Below are positions 40,080 through 51,251 of a DNA stretch of 64,000 nt, in pieces. Position numbers and translations under genes: made by a program. The notes under the pieces were generated by a model that saw nothing but the letters and a program-made list of their open reading frames with translations, made no database searches and was not told the origin of the DNA. The stretch comes from Macrosoma leucophasiata (taxonomy: Eukaryota; Arthropoda; Insecta; Lepidoptera; Hedylidae). The stretch's first letter is position 1. Each line of letters begins with the position of its first letter. The stretch is from the NCBI GenBank assembly GCA_036365455.1, contig JAWQUS010000002.1, positions 2,170,001 to 2,234,000 on the forward strand, written 5' to 3'.

Positions 40080-41403
40080 TTACAAAAATCTGCTGGTTCC
40101 AATTGACTTGACCAATATTACCGTATGATTTTTTTTCTGTAATCTACAATTAAATGGCTCCCATTTTAAAACGCTCACCCTTATTCATTCATTTTTACTA
40201 ACGATATTATGCCATAATATACTTATCATGGGTGTTTTTGAACGAAAAGTTATTGTTTATCGTTATTCATTAGAAAAGTTGAAAGAACGGGAGACGTAAG
40301 CGTGTAATTATTATTTCATAATGATATATAATAAAGCGCCAGCAACGGCATCCGCGGTTTATAAAAACCACATTCGATGTAGAAAGCGGTAAAGGTATTA
40401 ACCTTTATACAATGCCAAGGAAGTAGATATTATAAATGGGCTTATTAAACTTAAAGGTAATTGATATTAAGAGTTACTTTTGATTTTATATAGATGCTCG
40501 TATACCGATATCAAACGGGTCTATACTCAAATTTATTTCATGAGATATTGCTGAAAGATTTGTGACACAACGACATCTAGAAGAGCTTACAAAGATTATA
40601 ATTATATAAATATATCGTTTACATTTATTTAATGATATATTTTGTTTGTAAACTAACAGGACTAATTTTCACAATAGTTCAATAGTGACCTCCATTGAAC
40701 GACCAATATTCAATTTTAATCTAACATTATTAATGTGATGAACCTAACGAAGTATACCCAATTTTAACGTTTTGTTTTTTATATTACAAAGCCTATTTTT
40801 GGGATTTTATAAGTGGTAAACTAAAAAAGCCTGTAACTATACAGATAACGCATAAGTTCAAGCTAGTATTTATTTTTGCAATTTTTATTCTTTTAAATAA
40901 GATCCGCTAACAAAGAGGACCCAGCTCTTTCTCCCAGTTGACAAGTTTTGATCTGATAGAACAAACCACTCAAAGTGAAGAATGACACCTTATATTTGAT
41001 AAATTGGACTTACTTTATTACTTTTGTTACTTATTACTGAAATAGTATGTTTTATTATTTTATTGTCTGTATAATTACTGTTACCACATTTGAAGGTAAT
41101 TGGTTCAGAAATTTTATGTTTATAAAGTGTTAGAATGCAGATTATTTTAACATTAAATTTAGGTACTTCTATGTCGTAGGAGAATCATCTACGTAGGTAT
41201 TTATCAATATATGACCATGCTTAAGTATAAAGGTATCTATTACATTATTTAAAATAATGATCAAATTATTTTTATTAAAAAATAAGCATTCTTATTTATA
41301 GACTATCATTGTATTTGTCTATGAAACAAACAATGACAACATCAATCGCCCTATCTCTGTAACAAGAGTTAAGTGATATTATTAAATAGGATTTCATATA
41401 TCT
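40080..41403. other. Intronic block without recognised features
   Basis: AT-rich; nothing identified. Confidence 0.5.
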
Positions 41404-41594
41404 ATGCCTATATTATAAAGCGGCAAAGTTTGTATTTTTGTTTGTTTGTAGGGGCTAATCTTCGGAAATACTGAATCGATCATGAAACTCTTTCACAATC
41501 AGAAAGCCAAATTATTCAGGAGTGCTATAGGTTTTATTTTATTATGATAAGTAGTAATGTAGGTAACGTGTGAAGCCGGGACGGGCTGCTAGTC
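41404..41594 (-). mobile_element. Decayed retroelement repeat copy
   Basis: It opens with 'tgcctatattataaagcggc' and 'gtttgtttgtaggggcta', contains 'gaaatactgaatcgatcatg', and closes with 'aagccgggacgggctgctag'. This is a reversed copy of the same superfamily as 55133-55322. Confidence 0.6.
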
Positions 41595-41950
41595 AGTAAT
41601 AGGTATTCCTGACATTTTTCATGAATTATTTCCAGTCAAAACCGCAAACGTATTAAAAGATAATATATAAGATTAGATACAAGTCTCACTAGCTACCGTG
41701 CAAGTGAACGATTAAATCAATAAAAGTTATTATCATGCCAAAAAACACAAGATAATCGCCTGTTTTAATAGATTATGGCATTATTGTGACGTTACCAATG
41801 TAATACACAATTAAAAAGATAATCAATGTCAGAGGCAGTCACAATATAGTTCCGATATTAATTTTAAAATTTTAAACTCAGTCTCATGAAAAATGTTCTA
41901 CTGTTACATATGTTCCTCAAGCGTTTGTTCCTGGGTCACGGATCTAAAAT

Positions 41951-42025
41951 ATTATATTTTTTTAATGTACCTAACTAATGGCGGCAAACAAGTATGCAAA
42001 TCACTTGGTGATGTCGACTGTAGAC
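41951..42025 (-). mobile_element. Family A SINE, 3' part, split by family B insertions
   Basis: A T-run, then 'ggcggcaaacaagtatgcaa' and 'gatgtcgactgtagac', where copy B2 begins. The SINE resumes at 42572. Confidence 0.75.
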
Positions 42026-42328
42026 CATAGAGCAACACGGGCCACCGGCCGCGGCGAGCCCGAGGAGAGTAGCCATATGCAGGCTTTCCCCTCTGTCAAA
42101 GTACAAGCCCAAGTGGGCTCGAGATGTTTTAATATGTGCGTGAAATTGTTTATGTATTATATTTAGTTAATGTCAAGGTGTGAGTATCGTAGTTATAGAC
42201 GTTTTTTGTTGTGTGCAAGTGCACACAAATTTCTTCCCGTAATAAAATACCGACTGTTTTACATCGGTAATAAACGCTACGGCTACTCCCCTCCGGTCGG
42301 CCGGGCCGGTGGCCCGTGTTGCTCTATG
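42026..42328 (+). mobile_element. Family B TIR element (MITE-like), copy B2
   Basis: This 303-bp unit starts CATAGAGCAACACGGGCC and ends GGCCCGTGTTGCTCTATG, long terminal inverted repeats extending over about 25 bp. Internal marks shared with other copies are 'gtgcgtgaaattgtttatgt' and 'ctacggctactcccctccgg'. It lies inside a family-A SINE (41951-42782), followed by copy B3 after only four bases. Confidence 0.85.
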
Positions 42329-42332
42329 CTGC

Positions 42333-42571
42333 CATAGAGCAACACCAGAGGGGAGTAGCCATATGCAGGCTTGCCCCTGTGTTAAAGTACAAGCCCAAAT
42401 AGGCCTATGTGTGTAAAATTGTTTCTGTGTATTATAGACGATTTTTGTAGTGTGCGTGTGTGTCGCACGCATTTCCCCCCGCAAAAAATGACAGAGTGTT
42501 TTGCATCGCTAATAAACGCTACGGCTACTCCCCTCCAGTCCGCCGCGGCCGGTGGCCCTTGTTGCTCTATG
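42333..42571 (+). mobile_element. Family B TIR element, copy B3
   Basis: This 239-bp unit has the same ends (CATAGAGCAACA and TTGTTGCTCTATG) and interior (pyrimidine-rich 'ggctactcccctccagtc'). The left inner part after the TIR is deleted compared with B2. The SINE sequence resumes right after it, with CTGCAGAC at 42572-42579 answering CTGTAGAC at 42018-42025, an 8-bp target duplication. Confidence 0.85.
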
Positions 42572-42782
42572 CTGCAGACTATAGACATTTACACAAAAAC
42601 CAAAGATCAAAATGCAGATACACTGACCATGAATGATGAAATTAAAGTTGTTTTCCTCTGTGATACTTGTTTTACACATAGTGCTGAATATAACCATTTG
42701 GCAACAGATGAGAATGCAGTGGTGCCCACACCCTGCAAGTGTAGCAAGTGTAGTGTTGGAAGACTGGAACTCTACTTCCAGA
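42572..42782 (-). mobile_element. Family A SINE, remaining part after family B insertions
   Basis: 'ctgcagactatagacattta', 'gtgctgaatataaccatttg' and 'ggaactctacttccag' continue the reversed SINE interrupted at 42025. Confidence 0.75.
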
Positions 42783-44047
42783 AAAAAACAATCTTTAACA
42801 AGCGTGTTTATATTGTCTGTTCAAGTGTACTAACAGTAGAGAATATGTAATAATACTATGTACTATCAGTTAACTGACTGCTTGACCTAGGCATCTTAAG
42901 AAATAGAAATAGAAATAGAAAATATTTTTATTTCGAATAGATCTTTACAGATACTTTCAAAACGTCAATAAATCATAAACTACCTAGAGCGAATAACCAT
43001 TACATATAGTAAAAGCAAAATCATATATTAATAGTAAATTAAAAATTAAAATTTAAACTATTTGGTTAAAACATAATAATCATGAAATTTTTCAATTCCT
43101 TCAATGATAATAAATGAAGAAAAAGAAAAACTTATTCGTCAAGATCAATGTTATTCACTTAGCAGAGTTCCAAGTGCAGTCACTACTGAGAAGAACTCCG
43201 CTACCCAACAAACTCAGTAAGAGCTCTTTTAAATGAGAGCTTAAATCTAGTACAGATTATCGTGAAAAATCAAATAATGTCAACGTCCATAGCATAGATG
43301 CAAATAAACTGCTATCTACTAAATGTGATGTAGCCCCTGCAAACCAGAACAGACCAGACCAACAGCACCCGTTCACGAGTATGACGCATGTGACAGCCAT
43401 TGCCCTCCTCGACCATTTTAGAGGGAAGTGAGCAACCCGCCACACGACGCCGCCAAAGGCAAAGACATTTAAGCGTGCATGACTGTTCCGGATATGCATA
43501 CGGCAAAGTGGTTGTAATCAAAGATATATTTAATTGATTTTCAATAAGCGGCCAGTTCCCTGACTGAATATTAGTTTTGGACTACCATTCATTCCTTTGC
43601 CTATATCTAATCAGAATAAAATCTACTTTTATCTGAAATTGTATTACTTATTTATTGATATACTCTGTTAAACAATTAAATTATTAATATCAGAATTGTA
43701 TTTACTTGGATCAGGTGGACTGATATAAAATGTCGATTATTGATAAGAAATTAAGAACTTAAAGGATACAACCAACAGTTGAAATATTAGAATGATAAAA
43801 AAAATCATGTAAATAAGGAAAAATTATAACATTAAATCTTGCACTAAAAATATAGAAGAAAGAAATATATGCACCTATAAAGATGAAGCGAAAGCATACA
43901 TTCCATTTTTTTTATTTGTGTAAGTTATAGAATCATTTAAAATGTCATATTACTCAACAAAAACGTAAGCTCCGTGACTATTATCTTAAGATGCCTTGAG
44001 TTCTTTTCTTTATAATATTGAATTCGTCTTTCTTTTACTAAATTATT
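42783..44047. other. Intronic block, probably containing unrecognised repeat
   Basis: A short (AAATAG)n lies at 42899-42923. The GC-richer 43140-43500 has an 80-aa minus frame rich in Trp and Cys. It looks like repeat-derived sequence, but I could not assign it. Confidence 0.4.
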
Positions 44048-44328
44048 ATTATGTATGTATATTATTTATATATACATATATATATATATTTATTTATACG
44101 TATTTATATTTATTATGTATTTATATCATAATATATATCATTAGGCTATTTAGTTTAATGTAAGTTTATTATACTCACAGCCTTATTCTTTTCTTTCGCG
44201 AAATTTTCAATTGCACTACCATATTGACTTTTCTACACTACCTTAAGGTTGACTGGTAGAGAATGCTACCTAGCATTAAGTCCGTCCTACTTTTATTGTG
44301 CTTGGAAGATTAAATAAATAAATAAACA
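44048..44328 (+). mobile_element. Non-LTR retroelement 3' UTR with (AAAT)n tail, second copy
   Basis: A TA-rich block is followed by 'ttaaggttgactggtagaga', 'tagcattaagtccgtcct' and (AAAT)n, paralleling 16145-16514. Confidence 0.7.
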
Positions 44329-44469
44329 ATAACTTTAACTTATATTTGGGTGCTACCGAACCAAAGAAACAATAGTTAAAGTTAATCTATATCACCCACT
44401 CACACTCAGACAACAGACCTATGCTTTATATTTAAACAAATTATTATAAGCTTCAAAATTATATAAATT

Positions 44470-44690
44470 TTGTGTTATGAATCTAGCTAACAAGCATGCA
44501 GGTCACTCAGATAGTAAGTAATTACTCTTTTAATGACGATGGCAAGCATACATGCAATCCAGGTTACAGTGTATAATTCCATACATCCATCTTCACACTA
44601 GCCAAAGATCTAAATGCAGTTGTCATCGCTGAGACCTAACCTAAGTTTTTAAGCCAATGTGACGAAATTACTTTTATGTAACAAAGGTTT
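44470..44690 (-). mobile_element. Family A SINE, old and internally rearranged
   Basis: 'agctaacaagcatgcaggtc' is followed by a second 'ggcaagcatacatgcaa', then 'gcagttgtcatcgctgagac'. Order is that of the reversed family, with a duplicated 3' segment. Confidence 0.5.
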
Positions 44691-44699
44691 ACACAATGA

Positions 44700-45208
44700 T
44701 ATAGTGCAGTTCAAATGGATGTTGACTGCAGTCTATAGAAGTATAGACATCTGTACAAAAACCAAATATGAAAAATTCAGATGCGTTACCATCCCTGAGA
44801 CCTAAGTTGTTATATCTCTAAATGAGAGAATGTTTAGCAGGAACTGAATTAAAATTTCATGAATGTTGGCCTTCTTCAGGAAATTTTATCTAATCCAAAT
44901 GCAGAAATCGCAAAAGAATTATGTAAGTTAATTCCTCGTCAGTAACATTTTCCTTTCTATTTCCTTATATTATTATCAGTAATGATTTAAGTTAGTATTG
45001 GATACGATGGGGTAGACATGTCGTGGGACAAAGCCCCTTTTAAAAATCAAAAAAAAAACTTGTCATGTCTCTGTGATTATAACGAAGCTATGCAATACCA
45101 TCAAACAGGAACACGACAGTACTAAACACTATCTTTTAGCGGCAGATAGATTAGGTAATGTGGTGTCTACGCCCTCAAGTCCCTACACTAAGATTCAATC
45201 AGTTGTAA
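44700..45208 (-). mobile_element. Family A SINE, old, split by a 240-bp insertion
   Basis: The left part has 'gactgcagtctatagaagta' and 'gatgcgttaccatccctgag'. The right part, from 45060, has 'aacactatcttttagcggca' and 'gattaggtaatgtggtg'. Foreign sequence lies at 44820-45059. Confidence 0.65.
44820..45059 (+). mobile_element. Unidentified 240-bp A-tailed insertion
   Basis: It is flanked by TTGTTATATCTCT (44807-44819) and TTGTCATGTCTCT (45060-45072), 11 of 13 identical. It ends with an A-rich stretch 'aaaatcaaaaaaaaaac'. This has the form of a retroposed sequence; I recognise no family and see no coding frame. Confidence 0.6.
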
Positions 45209-46609
45209 ACAAGCCTTGATAAATTCGAACCCATTCAAACTTAAAACAGTTTAAATCTCTCATGACGACCGCACCACCAACGAAAGTCTTACACATAGCA
45301 ATACGGACACAGATAAATAAATCGTTAATGTTATTTTCACAGAATTATGAACAGCAATAAATACTAGAAACGCCAACTCGTGTTAAGAATACAGAGTTAG
45401 TTATTACAATAATGTTACAGGCCGGTGATAGGTCAATGGGTGTTGCTACCTGTAAAATTTCATGATCCTTCTGATTTATTTTAAAATTCTAATTTTAAAT
45501 GTATAATTATTTGTTGGAAGACGTAATGGTTTCTATTTCAAGTGTAAAATGTTTTTTTAATGATTCTTAAATCCTTGTTTTTAATGTTTTATAACCATTT
45601 CTCAAAAACTTTTAAGAATATTTCGTTGAAACTAAATTTCATTGAAAGCTTTCAGGAAGAGAACCTAAGCATACATTTTTTGTAAATTTTTCATTGTCTT
45701 ATTTTAACTGTAAGAGGTGGGACACTCATTTTGCCACTTTAAAGTATCTTCCAAACCATTGAATTTCAGAAAAATCTATTTTAGAAACCTCAATGTCACT
45801 TTAAAAAAACACAAAAAAGGTTGATAAAAAGTTTTAGTTCCAAGTTTGGAGACTTTTTATTATTGTAAACAAATCATTAGGTTCACAAAATATGTCTTCC
45901 TACCCAGTTTCCAATTGTGTAGTCCTTATAGTTTTGGAGTGGCTCTAACACACGAATGGATGGACAGACCGACATTAAATATGTATCAACAATTTTTAGA
46001 ATTCCGTTGTCAAAAAAAGAGAAAGCAACATTCCGTTGATATCTATTTTAAGCCCTATTTTTGGACGATTATTTATTGAATATATAATAAGATTGTCAAT
46101 CAATTTATCCATTGATATTCACTTATTATTATTTTTTTGTAATTGTCCTATCACAAGAAAATTTTATTATTTCCAATTGATTACTTTATTAAATTTTGAA
46201 TCTTGAATCTTAAAATGGCAAAAAACTAAATGTAAAGCATTTCTGGTAAAGACCATGCATGTATGACGTATCCAGTTATTGTACCTACCGCCATTCAGTG
46301 ACGTATGCGCCGAAACGGTACATGTAAACACAGATCAGTTACGATACACAGACGGTTCATCCGCATTTTGTGTACCTACAATGCTTTAATTTTGGATTCA
46401 AAATTTAACAGGTCCGCGATACATCTACGAATATTCCTCCTTAAAATACACGATAACACACTCTTTTTTTAATTTGTTGAAAATTGATCGAATAACATTA
46501 CTATTACCTTCAGATACTCATGTTATCCTAGCAAGCTCCTGCTTATCGCGTTTTATAGGGAATCAAAAAGCTCGGATGTCCAGAAATTAAGTATATAGAA
46601 TTACATATA
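45209..46609. other. Intronic block before the mariner
   Basis: Nothing recognised; the 77-aa plus frame at 45846-46079 has no known motif. Confidence 0.5.
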
Positions 46610-46704
46610 GGTTGGGGGAAAAGTTTCTTCGCATTTTTTAAGATAATTCAAAACATTTTTTAATATAGTTTATTTAAATTTAAATAAAGTATGTATGTAC
46701 CATT

Positions 46705-47274
46705 TTATTCGATAACCTTTTGCCATCTTGTAGGTAGGGACATGATCCCATTGCTATAAAAATTTTGGGACTTCTCATCAAAATACCGCGACAAGTGGAT
46801 TTGGCAGTCCTCTCGTGATGTTAACCTAACACTGCATAAAGAATTCTGAAGAGACAGAAACAGGTGGAAATCTGAAGGTGCAAGGTCAGGACTATACGGC
46901 GGATGCATTAACACCTCCCAGCCAAACTCTCTTAATTTTTGCTGAGTGGCTATAGATGTGTGAGGTCTAGCGTTATCATGATGAAACACCACACCCCTTC
47001 TGTTGATCAATTCCGGCCGCTTTCTCTCAACTTCTTGCTTTAATCGCATCAGTTGTTCGCAGTAGACTTCAGAATCGATAGTCCTGCCTGGTAGTAATAG
47101 CTCGTAATGAATAATGCCCTTCCAATCCCACCACGCACACAACATCACCTTATTGCGAGTTAACCCGGGTTTCGTTACAGTCTGTGAAGCCTGACCGGCC
47201 TTTGACCACGACCTTTTTCGCACGTTCTTGTCGTACGTGATCCACTTTTCATCACCAGTTATCAGCTTCTTCAA
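46705..47274 (-). pseudogene. mariner transposase, catalytic part with intact DD34D triad
   Basis: The 189-residue open frame covers TGDEKWITYD (first Asp), VFHHDNARPHTS (second Asp) and YSPDLAPSDFHLF (third Asp). There are 34 residues between the second and third Asp, so the DD34D signature is present. Its C-terminus LPTRWQKVIE is typical. A one-base deletion near 47277 separates it from upstream sequence (FLKKL is split), so no functional full-length enzyme can be read. Counting the two other lesions, there are at least two frameshifts and one stop. Confidence 0.93.
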
Positions 47275-47448
47275 AATTCGGTTTCATTACGTCGTAATAA
47301 AGAATCACAAATGAGTACACGGTTCATTAGGTTTCTTTCAGTGAGCTCGTGAAGTACCCAAATATCGAGCTTTTTGTTGTACCCAGTTTTTTTCAAATGT
47401 GCCAAAACTGTTTTGTGATCAATTCTCAGTTCTTCAGCTACGTCTTAA

Positions 47449-47706
47449 CTACTGATATGTCGATCTTGCTCCACTTTTTTCAAAAATGGCATCCATTTTA
47501 TCCGTAATAGGGCGACCAGAGCGAGGTACATCTTTGACATCAAAATTTCCGGATTGAAAACGCTTCAACCAAATTTGTGCTACTCTCACAGACACTGCAC
47601 TAGGTCCATAAACATCGCAAATTTTTTTCGCGGCTTGCGTTGCATTTTTACCTTTTTTATAGTAAAATTTTAAAATGTATCGAATTTCTTCATTAGATTC
47701 ACTCAT
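47449..47706 (-). pseudogene. mariner transposase, N-terminal part (helix-turn-helix region), frameshifted
   Basis: The frame begins MSESNEEIRYILKFYYKKG and runs through VRVAQIWLKRFQSGNF and PRSGRPITDKMDAIFEK. This is the DNA-binding N-terminus of a mariner transposase. The last residues (SGARSTYQ) are out of frame: a one-base change in the run of A near 47480 shifts it. The continuing frame holds a stop (TAA in the segment equivalent to ISS-DVAEE, near 47448). The part between here and 47274 is recognisable but closed. Confidence 0.93.
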
Positions 47707-48116
47707 CTTGACAGTACGAAAAACAAATGAAAATCACACATTTGCCTAATTTGAATTTGGAATTATGTTCTTTAAAATTTTAACTTTCAATGATACCAAA
47801 ACCAGCCAGATACAAATACTACAGCCAAAGAGATTTTATTACAAGTTCATACATACTATAATGCGAAAAGACTTTTTCCCCAACCTATATTATAGGCATG
47901 TATGCAAATTTCAATTTATTTCAAAATATGAATCTTTACAAAAAAGTATATTCAAAAATTAAATTAGAAACAAATTAGATACAACAATAGTAAAAAGGCA
48001 GCATAATTTGAAGGTTAATACAGCAAACAATAAAAAGCCATCTCTAGAACAAACAACAACAAAACGCAGCTATGCTGAACATATTGCTTAAGAACATACA
48101 TAAAAAAAAATTTAAA

Positions 48117-48168
48117 AAAGTTACGGACGAATTGAGAACTTCCTCCTTTTTTTGAAGTCGGTTAAAAA
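48117..48168 (+). mobile_element. Possible LINE 3'-end remnant
   Basis: The stretch 'gaattgagaacttcctcctt' followed by 'tttgaagtcggttaaa' has the form of a dispersed lepidopteran non-LTR 3' end. It is short. Confidence 0.45.
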
Positions 48169-48504
48169 GATTTATCCTCAAAAATCACATCAGCCATTGT
48201 AGCAGCTTATACAAATGCGTTTAATAATAAATCAAATACGTTTTTCCTTACTATAGGAAAAATGTATTTAATATATTAGGATAACAAATCCTGACTGAGG
48301 TGAGATCATGATCCTCATGAATTTTTCCTTCTGGATCAGCTCTTGCTTTTCAGAAATTCAAATCTTCAAACAGTTCAGAATAAGCAAACAAGTATCTCCA
48401 GACTAGCTCATATTAAGCCCTAGCTTACCTACAGTACCTACATAGCTGCTGAAAGCTACATAAGCTTAAATAACATACAAATCACACTTTACCACCGGAC
48501 TCAC

Positions 48505-48677
48505 CCATATATAGCGTCCTTGTCTCGTTTGTGGACGAGCGGCTCGCCGGGCAGCGCGTGCGCAGGCGCCGCGGGCGGGGGGTAGTGCACCGGCGGCAGG
48601 TGGGGGTGCGTCAGTCTGTGCTCGTGGTACATCGCGCCGCCCTCCATGTAGCCTCCGCCGTGGAGGCTTTCGTCGTA
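48505..48677 (-). CDS. hth: homothorax (hth) internal coding exon, N-terminal variable segment
   Basis: Read on the minus strand this 173-bp segment starts after tgcag and ends before gtgagt, both consensus splice borders. It is open throughout and encodes 57 residues plus two bases of a glycine codon. It starts YDESLHGGGYMEGGAMY, has a His/Pro-rich middle (THPHLPPVHYPPP), and ends VHKRDKDAIY. Homothorax/Meis proteins carry a variable N-terminal leader followed by KRDKDAIY immediately before the MEIS domain. In the Drosophila protein the residues before YDD are MAQPR, so a short start exon should lie upstream (to the right). I found no matching start segment between 48678 and 64000. The exon is GC-rich against AT-rich introns. 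The protein is a TALE-class homeodomain cofactor that binds Extradenticle, takes it into the nucleus and sharpens Hox DNA specificity. The other MEIS-like family, PREP/PKNOX, lacks this exact leader. Confidence 0.95.
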
Positions 48678-48769
48678 CTGCAGATGGTAAATTGTTAGGT
48701 CATTTTATGTCTGTATAAGATGAAACAAGAGTCAAGAAGACTACCTCCTCAAATCATCTTATTATTTCC

Positions 48770-48805
48770 ATGGGGATCGAACCCGAGATGCCAAGCGTAC
48801 CAGCA
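48770..48805 (-). repeat. Possible tRNA-like SINE head fragment
   Basis: The minus strand carries ATCTCGGGTTCGATCCCCAT, a box-B motif, in the intron just upstream of the N-terminal hth exon. No convincing box A was found. Confidence 0.35.
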
Positions 48806-50156
48806 GTAAATAGCAAAAAAAGACTTCATCCATCCAGCACTAAACTCATGCTTATTTCGAAATTGTTCAAAATGGTTTATTTTATAATGGAGTCTAATGT
48901 CTAGCGAACTTGCATCCAAAGAAAAAAGGAACTAACCAAAGAACCATAGATAACATTTAAATATCAATGTTCGCCACTATCATATCCGTTTACATGGAAA
49001 GTGTTTGTCTCCATTATTGCAGATTTTACATTTTACATTTTAGCTATATTTAATCGTCAAAGTGAAAATACTAAGTATTTTTCCTCAATTATCTCAGCAG
49101 ATATTCAATGTCGATGAAGCGAAGCAACCACTGCTATTAATTTTCTTTTTATATAATTTCTCATTTAAAATACTTACCCGGCTTATAAATAAAATACAAT
49201 TGAGTGTAATTAGTCTATTTAATCACGTGAGTTTGACAAGATTGCAACGGTGTTCGATAAACAGCGAGCGAGGGAAAACAATAATATATCATCGATGTCT
49301 TACACTTAACAAATAAATTACTTGACGCAAAAAATTACAACTAACACAGTTCTTTCATTCCGTTACGCTAATATAAAACGCAAACGGAACATAAAAGAAA
49401 GTCAAACGTTCATTTTTAATCTATATTTTTCATTGAAAAAAAAAACAATGCATTAACGTCTACGCAGTCACTGTAAAAAGTGCACTATAAAACACCTAGC
49501 ATTCAGCCTACAATTAAAACAAAAAAAAAGTCAGGCGAGTCGAATGAATATTCATTATAAATAGTTAAGTCATCGTGATACCTATCATGCATCTCCCCAT
49601 CAATTAAGTCCTGAGCTTTTAAAATATATTCCAGCTTTTAAGGAGCGGTGTAACATTCAAAAGATGTCGGACAAACCTGCTCGGTGCTTTTGTTTCGATA
49701 GCAATTAATTTTAATGTATGCACAGTGCGTTGATGGAGTCCGGTAATCGAATGGACGTCTAAAAACCAAGTCAATAGGTGTACGATTATAATAAAGTCAT
49801 AATTATGACATTCTTCGTTAAACATAATTGTAAAACCGATGATGAATATGATGGCTGAGATCGCGCCGACTAGGACGAGTCTTAACATATTATCGAGCCT
49901 TAGATATTTCTTTATTCTGTGAAAAACTCAACTATTTATACAACTGCGTCGCCAATCTTTAGTTTTATCAAATGTTAATCCAATATCCAACAAAGTAGTT
50001 AATATATTTATATGATACCACCTAACGTAAGAAATCATTCGATCAATTTCTTGTTCCTTTACACATATCAGTTTGAATTTTCTCAAGCTGTGAATTGTAA
50101 ACAAACTGAAGTGTACTTGTGAGACATTAAGCTTCTTTGGGTACGTGTACTCTTAC
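48806..50156. other. Intronic block upstream of the N-terminal hth exon
   Basis: No repeats recognised. The 89-aa minus frame at 49619-49888 starts with a hydrophobic stretch (LRLVLVGAISAIIFIIGFTI) but has no homologue I recognise and no splice or codon support. Confidence 0.5.
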
Positions 50157-50234
50157 CCCCTTATTCATAAACGTATTTTAGCTAAAGTGTTGCTCTATCT
50201 ACTACGTATCTAATGTACGTTTATGAATAAGGGG
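50157..50234. mobile_element. Short foldback (MITE-like) element
   Basis: CCCCTTATTCATAAACGTA (50157-50175) and TACGTTTATGAATAAGGGG (50216-50234) are perfect 19-bp inverted ends around a 40-bp core. Ends of the CCCCTTATTCATAAACG type occur in many lepidopteran sequences. Confidence 0.7.
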
Positions 50235-51125
50235 CTTTGGCAACACTAGTGTGCAATAAAATCATTGTAATATTGCTGAACGGATAAAAAGAGTTCATCA
50301 AAGTCTTGAATCTTTTATAAGTATAAATAATTTTGATATAACTTCCCCTAAATCTAAATGCTTTCAACGTACGGGAAAGTATTGATATTTTAATGTAGTA
50401 TTTGTTGGCCCTCGAATGGACCATCAAGAACGATGACTATGCGATTCAGACGGATCGATAGTCGTTGTCATTAACGCACCTGTCTACTAGGGTTTCATTT
50501 TTTTGTTTTTTATTTATACTTACGAAAAGAGCGATGGCATATTTTCTAAAATATCATACTTAGATTTTTTTTGGGTTTAAAATTTTTATGTCAAATAATA
50601 ATATCTTTTAAAAATTATAATTACTTAAATACTTTTATGTTTTCAAAAAGTGTTAATTTATACTAAGTTACAAAAACATAAGAATCTCCGAATAATTAAA
50701 AAACATTCTAATAAAGACAAAACATTTTAACTACTGCAAAATAACAAATAAAATTTATTATTTTATTTCTAAAGTTTATTTGTTTTTACGTTACCACATA
50801 GGTATACAAATGAATTTATTATTATATTCTGCCTGAAGTCGAATTTTGTTCATTATTCCTTATCATTAAAAAAAACTTAGTTTTTTACCTTCATAGCACT
50901 TCAATGCAAAAGAAAACGTACCTATATTCAAATGCAATAAAACGTGATTCGACATAACATGTTTATAACAGGAATAGCAATTATCATTATCGGACCTAGA
51001 TCTTTAGGTATTTCAAGAATATAATATATAAGATACGCTTATTTTTAGATTCATAGTATCATGGCGTCCATTCGTTCATGCTATAGTGTATTTTTTATAT
51101 CCACTTTTAAATAAAATAACTCTAA

Positions 51126-51251
51126 TGGCCGAATACACAAACGTCACTCAATTTTAAACAACCCTCAAATGTGCGTATCTCTATCGTTTGAACATGTTTT
51201 ACAAAGACAAAACTTAAGTCACACTTATATTAAAGTGACGTTTGAGTATGT
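51126..51251. mobile_element. Family D TIR element (about 125 bp), copy D1
   Basis: The left end GGCCGAATACACAAACGTCA and the right end 'aaagtgacgtttgagtatgt' are inverted repeats. The interior 'atctctatcgtttgaacatg' followed by 'ttttacaaagac' is shared with D2. Confidence 0.7.

Larger units (their letters stand above)
46610..47885 (-). mobile_element. mariner (Tc1/mariner, DD34D) element, degenerate, with both ITRs
   Basis: This 1,276-bp unit is flanked by TA on both sides (46608-46609 and 47886-47887). Its inverted ends begin GGTTGGGGGAAAAG and GGTTGGGGAAAAAG and match at about 23 of 26 positions. The transposase reads on the minus strand. Length and TA duplication are those of a full-length mariner. 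It lies inside the hth intron in the same orientation as the gene. The subfamily was not determined. Confidence 0.95.

Noticed and set aside
42173..42850. Overlapping frames of 62-147 aa near 42.2-42.8 kb as genes
   Set aside because: They lie across family-B TIR elements and a family-A SINE; similar peptides recur at 15.9 kb and 62.8 kb because the repeat recurs.
43257..43521. 80-aa minus frame (Trp/Cys-rich) as a host exon
   Set aside because: No domain recognised and no convincing splice borders; it probably belongs to an unassigned repeat.
49619..49888. 89-aa minus frame with a hydrophobic start as a membrane microprotein
   Set aside because: AT-rich codons in intron easily give hydrophobic runs; no homologue recognised and no other support.
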